A DNA stretch of 23,249 bases. Source: an uncultured Bacteroidales bacterium. Its GTDB lineage: Bacteria; Bacteroidota; Bacteroidia; Bacteroidales; UBA932. Within the stretch, counting starts at the first letter, position 1. Each line of letters opens with the position of its first letter. The stretch spans positions 1-23,249 of the forward strand of contig CAMZCW010000018.1 of the NCBI GenBank assembly GCA_947305045.1, given 5' to 3'. A model generated the notes under the pieces. It saw nothing but the letters and a program-made list of their open reading frames with translations. It made no database searches and was not told the origin of the DNA. The position numbers and the translations under genes were made by a program. Positions 17,582-23,249 of this stretch are shown here, piece by piece.

Positions 17582-19531
17582 TTACCACAGAATTACATAA
17601 AGTGCAGCCACAATGACGCAGATGGCCAGCGCGCCCCAGTTGTAGCCCTTGCTGGTATGGAACAGGGACAGGTCCACGGGGAGGGCCTTCGGGTCTTTCT
17701 TCTTGTCATAGGTGTTGCTGTACAGCCACACGGCCTGCACGCCCACCAGGGTGCCAAAGAAGTAGAAGGCCTGGAAGCCGATGTCGTTCAGATAGGCAAT
17801 GAAGTTGTTGTCCGGCGTAGCGCTGTCCGGCAGCAGGGCGCCCCAGATGGTAACCACGGCGGCGGCCAGGATGAAGAACAGGCCGGTGCAGCCCAGGATG
17901 CGGGCCCACTTGATCATGCTCTTCTTGTCCTCTTCCTTCAGCTCCTCAGCATCCACCACCTTCTTGTCGATAAGGGACATGATAATATGGAAGCACACCA
18001 GGATGATGAAGATGTAACCGGCACGGAGCTGGAACGGAACGTCACCCAGGAACACCTTGAACAGGATGCCCAGCGGAATGACGATGAGGGCGCTCCACAC
18101 GGCGGCACGGGCGGAAGAACGCTTCCACAGCAGACCCAGGCCGAACACCACGATGATACCGGGATAAATGAAGCCGGAGTATTCCTGGATGTACTGGAAA
18201 GCCTGGTCCAGGCTGCCCAGCAGCGGCTTAACAGCTACCAGGGCAATAGCCAGGGCGCACAGGGAAGTGATGCGGCCCACGTTCACAAGCTTTCTGTCGC
18301 TGGCACCCGTGTTGATGTACTTCTTGTAGATGTCCATGGTGAACAGCGTGGAAGTGGAGTTGAGCATGGAGGCCAGGGAGGAGATGATGGCGGCGGCCAG
18401 GGCGGCGAAGGTGAGGCCCTTTACGCCCACCGGGGTGAAGTTGCGCACCAGCCAGGGATAGGCGTCATCGGACACGTTGATGGTACCCTGAAGGGAGGTG
18501 AAGGCTTCCGGATGCAGCGAAATGTAGTAGGCGCAGATACCGGGGAGGCACACGATGAAGGGGATGAGGATTTTCAGGAAACCGGCGAACACCAGACCCT
18601 TCTGGGCTTCTGCCACGCTCTTGGCGGCCAGGCCCTTCTGGATGATGTACTGGTTGAAACCCCAATAACCCAAGTTGGTGAGCCATACGCCACCCACTAC
18701 GGCGGCGATACCGGGCACATTGGCGAAGCCGGCCGGGTTGTGGCTTTCCTGGATAACCAGGTGGAGGTGGGTGTCGTGCAGATGCTCACCGGTGGTGAGG
18801 TCCGTGAAAATGTTGCTCAGGCCACCCAGGACACCGGCGTCTCCGCCGACGGCCTTGAGGGCGAACCAGGCGGTGATGAGGCCGCCGCCCACCAGGAAGG
18901 TGACCTGCAGCACGTCTGTCCAGGCCACGGAGGCCAGACCGCCGTAGATGGAATAGATACCGGCAATCAGGAACAGGGCCACCACAATGACCATGCGCAT
19001 GGAAATGCTCCAGCTGCCAATCATGAGCACGGCGCCTTGCAGGCCCAGGATTTGCTCGATGGCCAGGGCACCCAGCCAGGCAACGGAGGTAAGGTTCACA
19101 AACACGTACAGGAACAGCCACAGGATGGAGAAGGCCAGGCCCACGCCGTCGTTGTAGCGCTCACGCAGGAACTGCGGGATGGTGAAGATTTTGCGTTTGA
19201 GCATGATGGGCAGGAGGAATTTGCCAATCACCACCAGCGTGACGGCGGCCATCAGTTCATACGCGGCGGTGGCAATACCGTCGGCATAGGAAGTACCGGA
19301 CATGCCGATAAACTGCTCTGCCGAGATGTTGGCAGCGATGAGCGAAGCACCTACGGCCCACCAGGTGAGGGTGTTGCCGGCCAGGAAGTAGTCGTTGGCG
19401 CTTTTCTCTTCGCCTTTCTTGGTGCGTCCCAGGAACAGGCCCAGGAAGATGAGCAGCGCCAGGTAGATGAGGACGATGACAAGGTCCACGGTCCTGAATC
19501 CGGAGGCTGCAATTTGGTCAAGGATGTTCAT
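17582..19531 (-). CDS. araP: Sodium:solute symporter, probable L-arabinose importer
   Basis: A 649-residue inner-membrane transporter of the SSS (SGLT-like) family with many hydrophobic helices. The first core helix carries [20 protein letters not shown] (about 57-76), and a later core helix reads [25 protein letters not shown], whose paired serines correspond to the sodium site of SGLT-type carriers. The protein is longer than the roughly 530-residue family minimum, with extra C-terminal helices and a charged loop ([15 protein letters not shown]). It is the first gene of the ara operon, before araD, araA and araB, and functionally resembles AraP described in Bacteroides. Arabinose as substrate is inferred from the operon; symbol by analogy. 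Confidence 0.87.
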   Translation of the reverse strand: MNILDQIAASGFRTVDLVIVLIYLALLIFLGLFLGRTKKGEEKSANDYFLAGNTLTWWAVGASLIAANISAEQFIGMSGTSYADGIATAAYELMAAVTLVVIGKFLLPIMLKRKIFTIPQFLRERYNDGVGLAFSILWLFLYVFVNLTSVAWLGALAIEQILGLQGAVLMIGSWSISMRMVIVVALFLIAGIYSIYGGLASVAWTDVLQVTFLVGGGLITAWFALKAVGGDAGVLGGLSNIFTDLTTGEHLHDTHLHLVIQESHNPAGFANVPGIAAVVGGVWLTNLGYWGFNQYIIQKGLAAKSVAEAQKGLVFAGFLKILIPFIVCLPGICAYYISLHPEAFTSLQGTINVSDDAYPWLVRNFTPVGVKGLTFAALAAAIISSLASMLNSTSTLFTMDIYKKYINTGASDRKLVNVGRITSLCALAIALVAVKPLLGSLDQAFQYIQEYSGFIYPGIIVVFGLGLLWKRSSARAAVWSALIVIPLGILFKVFLGDVPFQLRAGYIFIILVCFHIIMSLIDKKVVDAEELKEEDKKSMIKWARILGCTGLFFILAAAVVTIWGALLPDSATPDNNFIAYLNDIGFQAFYFFGTLVGVQAVWLYSNTYDKKKDPKALPVDLSLFHTSKGYNWGALAICVIVAALYVILW

Positions 19532-19568
19532 AAAATATGATAGTTAATAGTTTTAGCGTGTCAGTTTA

Positions 19569-19576
19569 CAAATTTA
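19569..19576 (-). promoter_or_regulatory. Probable -7 box of the ara operon
   Basis: On the minus strand this reads TAAATTTG, matching TAnnTTTG. It is 37 bases upstream of the araP start, leaving a leader of about 30 bases. The surrounding region is A/T-rich and no clear -33 TTTG is present, so confidence is moderate. Confidence 0.45.
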
Positions 19577-19662
19577 CGAATTTTATTGCGGCGGGTATTA
19601 TAAAAATCGTCCATAAAAGGTGGATAAATGTCCAGCGGGGTGGAAGATTGAAAGAAAAGGCG

Positions 19663-19670
19663 TATCTTTG
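19663..19670 (+). promoter_or_regulatory. -7 box of the exo-type GH43 gene
   Basis: TATCTTTG, an exact TAnnTTTG match, followed by AATT and then the ATG at 19675. The 4-base gap predicts a leaderless or nearly leaderless transcript. No -33 TTTG is seen at the usual distance. Confidence 0.65.
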
Positions 19671-19674
19671 AATT

Positions 19675-21399
19675 ATGAAGAAACTGATAGCTTTTTTGAG
19701 CGCATGCATGGCTGTCGCCTGTGCGCAAAATACCGTATCTGAGGAATTTGTGGTGCCGGACGGCGCCTTTATGGCGGTGAATCCGCTCACCTACACGGAC
19801 ATTCCGGACAACGACGTTATCCGGGTGGGGGAGGATTACTACATGGTGAGCACCACCATGTTCTTCTGCCCCGGCGCCCCCATCATGCATTCGCGGGATC
19901 TGGTGCACTGGCGTATCGTCAGTTATATATACGATTTATTGGAGGACGATGACGTTTACAACCTGCGGAACGGCCGGAATGCCTACGGTGCCGGCCAGTG
20001 GGCTACATCCCTGCGCTATCACAAGGGCGTGTATTATGCGCTGTTCGTATCCAACGACCAGCAAAAGAGCTACCTGTACCGCACCAGGGATATCGTGAAC
20101 GGTCCCTGGGAACGCACCGTTTTTGCGGATTATTTCTTCCACGACCCGGGCCTCCTCTTTGACGAGGACCGCCTGTACGTGGTGTACGGCAATGGGGAAC
20201 TCAAGCTGGCGGAACTCTCGGAGGACGGATCGGCCGTAATAGGGGAGCCGCGCGTCATTGTCCGTGCGCCCAAGTGGCGGATGGGTCTGAGGGCGGAAGG
20301 CTGCCATTTCTATAAAATCGGCGATTATTACTATATCGTGGAGATTGACTGGCCCAAGGGCGGCATCCGGCAGGCAACCTGCTGGAGAAGTACCAAGGTC
20401 GATGGCCCCTACAAGCGCAAGGTGGTGCTCAAGGGCACGCTGGATGGCCGTGCTACGGACGGTATCGCACAAGGCCCCATTGTAGATACACCCGCGGGGG
20501 ACTGGTATGCCATTCAGTTCCAGGACCATGGTGCCGTGGGGCGCATCCCTACGGTACAGCCGGTGACCTGGGAAGATGGCTGGCCCGTGATGGGGCAGGC
20601 CGGCAAACCCATGCAGGTGGCAGCGGTGAAACTGCCCGTGGATCCTGCCGGGGACTATGTGTGGGCCTCAGATGAATTCTCCTCCGAGCGCCTGGCCCTG
20701 GTGTGGCAGTGGAACCACAAGGATCCCGGGGACGCTTCGCTCACGGCCCGTCCGGGCTGGCTGCTGCTCCAGGCCCATCCCGGTGACTCGCTGGGGCAGA
20801 CCCTGGGCACGCTCACCCAGCGCACCGTGGGCCCGCGCTGCGTGAGCGAGGTCCTCCTGGATGCCTCCGGGCTGGGCGTGGGTACGGAAGCCGGCCTCTG
20901 CGCCTTCCAAAGCAACAGTGCCCGCATCGGCGTGCTTCGTGAGGCCGGGGGGCTTGTGTTGGTGGCACGTGAGCGGGAAAAAGAAATCTGGCGCCAGGCT
21001 CTTCCTGCCTCCCAAAGCCATCTTGCCTCCCAAAGCCATCCTGCCTCCCAGGCCCTTTCGGCCCCCATTGCTTTCCCGGCCCCTTCGGCCCCGGCCTCCC
21101 AGAGCCTCCCGGCCTTCTCGGCCCAGACCTCCCAGAGCCTCCCGGCCTCCTCGGCCCAGGCCGCTTCGGTTCCCGTCTGGCTCCGCATCCGCTACGTATA
21201 TACGCCCCGGGAGCCTGGGGATGTGACCGACACCGCTTTCCTCAGCTATTCCCTGGACGGGGAAAACTGGACAGAACTGGACTACACGCTTTCCATGAAA
21301 TACACCCTGGACTACTTCATTGGCTACCGCAGCGCCCTCTACTGCATGGGCCCCTCCGGCTCCGCCGCCTTCGACTACTTCCACCAGTGGGTGTACTAA
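19675..21399 (+). CDS. GH43 exo-type arabinofuranosidase/xylosidase with C-terminal beta-sandwich
   Basis: A 574-residue exported enzyme (signal peptide about 1-17). The GH43 propeller covers about 35-325: NPLTYTDIPDNDVIRVGEDY includes the general base Asp45, HDPGLLFD holds Asp157, and RAEGCHFYKIG holds general acid Glu208. From about 330 (DEFSSERLALVWQWNHKD) a concanavalin-like beta-sandwich follows, as in GH43 subfamily 12-like and XynB-like exo-enzymes. A low-complexity Ala/Ser/Pro/Gln insert at about 443-499 interrupts this domain between WRQAL and VPVWLRIRY. It stands alone, divergent from araP with 143 bases between the start codons, and probably trims oligosaccharides in the periplasm to free arabinose. 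Alpha-arabinofuranosidase is favoured by the neighbours; beta-xylosidase cannot be excluded. Confidence 0.85.
   Translation: MKKLIAFLSACMAVACAQNTVSEEFVVPDGAFMAVNPLTYTDIPDNDVIRVGEDYYMVSTTMFFCPGAPIMHSRDLVHWRIVSYIYDLLEDDDVYNLRNGRNAYGAGQWATSLRYHKGVYYALFVSNDQQKSYLYRTRDIVNGPWERTVFADYFFHDPGLLFDEDRLYVVYGNGELKLAELSEDGSAVIGEPRVIVRAPKWRMGLRAEGCHFYKIGDYYYIVEIDWPKGGIRQATCWRSTKVDGPYKRKVVLKGTLDGRATDGIAQGPIVDTPAGDWYAIQFQDHGAVGRIPTVQPVTWEDGWPVMGQAGKPMQVAAVKLPVDPAGDYVWASDEFSSERLALVWQWNHKDPGDASLTARPGWLLLQAHPGDSLGQTLGTLTQRTVGPRCVSEVLLDASGLGVGTEAGLCAFQSNSARIGVLREAGGLVLVAREREKEIWRQALPASQSHLASQSHPASQALSAPIAFPAPSAPASQSLPAFSAQTSQSLPASSAQAASVPVWLRIRYVYTPREPGDVTDTAFLSYSLDGENWTELDYTLSMKYTLDYFIGYRSALYCMGPSGSAAFDYFHQWVY
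20995..21171 (+). repeat. Low-complexity repeat tract inside the exo GH43 gene
   Basis: C-rich imperfect repeats: an 18-bp unit beginning TGCCTCCCAAAG occurs twice in tandem near 21007-21045, and a 33-bp unit beginning CCTCCCAGAG occurs twice in tandem near 21098-21162. All units keep the reading frame and encode ASQS/LPAS-type peptides. It looks like slippage or recombination-driven expansion of an inter-strand loop. Confidence 0.75.
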
Positions 21400-21464
21400 C
21401 CTGGCATCACAAACAGGCTAGCAGCAAAAAACGCGTGGCTGCTAACCAACAGACTCTGAGTGAG

Positions 21465-21511
21465 TTACATAATAATCCTCGTTCAAAAATCGAACGAGGA
21501 TTATTATGTAA
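21465..21511. terminator. 20-bp perfect hairpin after the exo GH43 gene (repeat copy A)
   Basis: The arms 21465-21484 and 21492-21511 are exact inverted complements around the 7-base loop AAAAATC. The core arm ATAATCCTCGTTC recurs at 22844-22856. It lies 65 bases after the GH43 stop and could terminate it, but it lacks a clean T-run, and similarity to the second copy continues past the stem to about 21545. Confidence 0.7.
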
Positions 21512-21562
21512 TTGTCTGATTAATAGCGACTTAGTTGCCACTGGCCTCCTTCTCCTCCGGCC

Positions 21563-21704
21563 GACCTGCGCCATTCACCACACCGACCTGCGCCATTCAC
21601 CACACCGTCCTGCGCCATTCGCCACACTGACCTGCGCCATTCACCACACCGACCTGCGCCATTCACCACACCGTCCTGCGCCATTCACCACACCGACCTG
21701 CGCC
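21563..21704 (+). repeat. Tandem array of a 22-bp unit, six full copies plus a partial one
   Basis: Units start at 21563, 21585, 21607, 21629, 21651 and 21673, with 10 bases of a seventh at 21695. Each begins GACCTGCGCC or GTCCTGCGCC and ends CACCACACC or a near variant. The second base follows the order A,A,T,A,A,T,A, so a 66-bp higher-order unit of three has been duplicated. There are no spacers. The array is non-coding by all signs I see and lies between the exo GH43 gene and menA. Confidence 0.95.
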
Positions 21705-21869
21705 GCCGATGCACAGCTTTACGCATTTTAGCCACAAAACGTGTAATGACGTGTTTAACTGCGCAGCGTCTAACGCGAAAACAAGCAAAAATGCGTTAAG
21801 GGATGCAGGCTACCAGGAACCTGGTGCTACAAAACCACCCGCTTCTGTGGCGCTTCTGGGGATTTTTGC

Positions 21870-21877
21870 TACCTTTG
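21870..21877 (+). promoter_or_regulatory. -7 box of menA
   Basis: TACCTTTG matches TAnnTTTG and is separated from the ATG at 21882 by CGTC only. As for the CotH-family and exo GH43 genes, this predicts a leaderless transcript. Confidence 0.6.
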
Positions 21878-21881
21878 CGTC

Positions 21882-22790
21882 ATGAAAGGAAAAGCTGCTC
21901 TTCAATCGATGAGGCTCCGTACCTTGCCGCTCTCTATGGCCGGGGTGCTGCTGGGCATTCTGCTGGCCGTGGCCAACTGGAAGGTGGACCTGTGGACGGC
22001 GGTGCTTATCGTCCTCACTACCATCTGTTTACAGATTTTGTCCAATCTGTCCAATGAGTTGGGGGATGTGCTCCAGGGTACGGATACCGCCGAGCGGCAG
22101 GGGCCGCAGTACGGCCTGAACGGCGGCGGGCTCACTATGGGGGAGATGAAACGGCTCATTGGCACGTTTGTGGGGCTGTGTGTGGTGTTTGGAACGGCCA
22201 TGACCTGGCGTGCGTTTGGCACCCTTATGGATATTACGCCCATTCTGGTGCTTCTGCTGGGCGCCGGGACTATTGTGGCGGCCATGCGATACACCCTGGG
22301 ACCCAATCCGTATGGATACAGGGCCAAAGGGGATTTTTACGTGTTTATTTTCTTTGGGCTGGTGTCTGTGCTTGGGGCTTACTTTGTGTGTACCAAGGGG
22401 TTAGGCCTGCACTGGAAACTTCTCCTGCCGGGCGTAGCCGTGGGTTTTTTCTCGGTGGGCGTGCTCAATGTGAACAACATCCGTGACATGAAAACGGATG
22501 CGGCAACCCGCACTACAGTTGCGTTGAAGTTGGGTGGACGGCGCGCACGTATCTACCAGACGGTGCTTATCGGCCTGGGGTGGGCTTGCCTCATTGCCTA
22601 TTGCCTTCTGTGCTGGCCCTCCTGGTGGCACTGGATGTGGGTTGTAACGTTGCCACTGTATATCAAGCATTTGCACATGGTCTGGACCCGTACAGACCGT
22701 GCGCTGGATCCCGCCCTTCCGCTGCTGGTCATGTCCACCTTTCTCCTGTGTCTCCTGCTGGGGGTGGGCTTCTGCGTTTACTTGTTCTAG
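21882..22790 (+). CDS. menA: 1,4-dihydroxy-2-naphthoate polyprenyltransferase
   Basis: A 302-residue inner-membrane UbiA-family prenyltransferase that attaches the polyprenyl tail to dihydroxynaphthoate in menaquinone synthesis. Two Asp-rich Mg-diphosphate motifs are seen: NELGDVLQGTD at about 58-68 and NNIRDMKTD in the second half, along with KGDFYVFIFFGLVSVLGAYF between them. Around eight hydrophobic segments span the chain, including a Trp-rich stretch near residue 245. Length matches the family. It is transcribed alone, has no functional link to the arabinose genes, and is flanked by inverted copies of the same hairpin repeat. The start is set by the promoter box 4 bases upstream. Confidence 0.9.
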   Translation: MKGKAALQSMRLRTLPLSMAGVLLGILLAVANWKVDLWTAVLIVLTTICLQILSNLSNELGDVLQGTDTAERQGPQYGLNGGGLTMGEMKRLIGTFVGLCVVFGTAMTWRAFGTLMDITPILVLLLGAGTIVAAMRYTLGPNPYGYRAKGDFYVFIFFGLVSVLGAYFVCTKGLGLHWKLLLPGVAVGFFSVGVLNVNNIRDMKTDAATRTTVALKLGGRRARIYQTVLIGLGWACLIAYCLLCWPSWWHWMWVVTLPLYIKHLHMVWTRTDRALDPALPLLVMSTFLLCLLLGVGFCVYLF

Positions 22791-22843
22791 TTTCCCCAGC
22801 GGTGGCGTGGCGGTTAATTCTGTGATTAACAGCATGTTACAAT

Positions 22844-22876
22844 ATAATCCTCGTTCAAAAAATGAACGAGGATTAT
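22844..22876. terminator. Hairpin between menA and lepA (repeat copy B)
   Basis: A perfect 13-bp stem, 22844-22856 with 22864-22876, around AAAAAAT. It lies between two convergent genes and could stop both. Stem and flank match the hairpin at 21465-21511 in inverted orientation: the minus-strand flank toward 22805 resembles the plus-strand flank toward 21545. Confidence 0.7.
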
Positions 22877-22977
22877 CCAGCAAACTCCTGGTATACAGGC
22901 ACTTATCAATCACTCATTGTGAGCAAGGAGATACACTCGCTTCGCCCGGTATGACAACAAGAGGGCGCTCAGGGAGG

Positions 22978-23249
22978 CTAATCCAGCTTGAGAACGGCCA
23001 TGAAGGCGCTTTGAGGGACCTGGACGGTGCCAATCTGGCGCATGCGCTTTTTGCCTTCCTTCTGCTTCTCCAGCAGCTTGCGCTTACGGGTGACATCGCC
23101 GCCGTAACACTTGGCAGTCACATCCTTACGCACCTGGCGCACGGTTTCACGGGCAATGATTTTGGCGCCGATAGCCGCCTGCACGGCAATGTCAAACTGC
23201 TGGCGGGGAATCAGGTCCTTGAGCTTAAGGCAAATCTTGCGGCCAAAGT
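22978..23249 (-). CDS. lepA: Elongation factor 4 (LepA), C-terminal fragment at window edge
   Basis: The last 90 or so residues of LepA, the ribosome-associated translational GTPase that back-translocates stalled ribosomes. The frame stays open to base 23249, so the gene starts beyond the window. The sequence contains [31 protein letters not shown] and the diagnostic LepA C-terminal [20 protein letters not shown] followed by [20 protein letters not shown]. The final residues KLD end at the TAG at 22980-22978. Convergent with menA, and a housekeeping marker for the chromosome. Confidence 0.96.
   Translation of the reverse strand, partial: FGRKICLKLKDLIPRQQFDIAVQAAIGAKIIARETVRQVRKDVTAKCYGGDVTRKRKLLEKQKEGKKRMRQIGTVQVPQSAFMAVLKLD

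Larger units (their letters stand above)
21400..21881. other. Intergenic region of 482 bases between the exo GH43 gene and menA
   Basis: It holds a weak hairpin at 21419-21444 (TAGCAGC with GCTGCTA), the 20-bp hairpin, the 22-bp array, and the menA promoter. Between 21705 and 21860 I see only small motifs: ACGTGT twice ten bases apart (21739 and 21749), and ACGCATTTT at 21721-21729 inverted at 21788-21796. No gene is convincing here; the open frame across the array is an artefact of the repeat. Confidence 0.6.

Noticed and set aside
20655..21188. A repetitive minus-strand frame rich in EAGRLWE-type peptides opposite the exo GH43 gene
   Set aside because: It is the antisense of the low-complexity insert; the plus-strand frame has an intact GH43 and C-terminal domain on both sides.
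21563..21704. CRISPR array
   Set aside because: The 22-bp units are directly adjacent, with no unique spacers, and no cas gene is in the window.
21387..21731. A 114-residue open frame crossing the hairpin and the 22-bp array
   Set aside because: It starts inside the end of the exo GH43 gene, crosses a 20-bp hairpin, and its repeated peptide merely reflects the tandem DNA repeat. No ribosome-binding or promoter signal was seen.
21465..22876. menA as cargo of a transposon bounded by inverted repeats
   Set aside because: There is no transposase, no target duplication that I can see, and menA is a core gene in ordinary context; repeated intergenic elements or shared terminators are the simpler reading.

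Overview
The window looks like chromosome of a gut-type Bacteroidota (Bacteroidales). The evidence is a SusC/SusD pair, a C-terminal AraC-type domain that looks like the end of a hybrid two-component regulator, lipoprotein signal peptides on surface proteins, a menaquinone gene (menA), and promoters with the Bacteroidetes -7 motif TAnnTTTG. Base composition is clearly above 50% GC by eye, which fits a high-GC Bacteroidales better than Bacteroides itself. I cannot name the genus.

Layout. (1) 1-293, + strand: end of an AraC-type regulator, cut by the window edge. (2) 290-1600, - strand: a CotH-kinase-family lipoprotein that meets the regulator tail to tail. (3) 1738-13619, + strand: one long operon, a polysaccharide utilization locus (PUL). 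It holds a GH43 endo-arabinanase, a large three-module surface lipoprotein, SusC, SusD, a second GH43 endo-arabinanase with a C-terminal domain, and a GH51 arabinofuranosidase. It ends at two tandem hairpins. (4) 13734-19531, - strand: the arabinose catabolic operon, transcribed right to left as symporter (araP type), ribulose-5-phosphate 4-epimerase (araD), arabinose isomerase (araA), ribulokinase (araB), with gaps of 1, 18 and 1 bases. (5) 19675-21399, + strand: a divergently transcribed exo-type GH43 with a C-terminal beta-sandwich interrupted by a Pro/Ala/Ser-rich insert. (6) 21400-21881: a non-coding stretch with a 20-bp hairpin and a 22-bp tandem repeat array. (7) 21882-22790, + strand: menA. 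(8) 22978-23249, - strand: the C-terminal end of lepA, cut by the window edge.

How it works together (inference from families and order). Arabinan is bound at the cell surface by the three-module lipoprotein and SusD and cut by the endo-arabinanases. Oligosaccharides enter the periplasm through SusC, where GH51 and the exo GH43 release L-arabinose. The sodium symporter brings it into the cytoplasm, and AraA, AraB and AraD convert it to D-xylulose 5-phosphate. The AraC-type regulator at the left edge is the likely sensor of the PUL; no dedicated repressor of the ara operon is visible.

The system as a whole is a recognisable arabinan PUL. The less usual points are the repeat architecture of the 829-residue binding protein, its position before SusC, the neighbouring CotH kinase, three genes whose promoter -7 box lies only 4 bases from the start codon, the low-complexity insertion in the exo GH43, the 22-bp array, and inverted copies of one hairpin repeat flanking menA.
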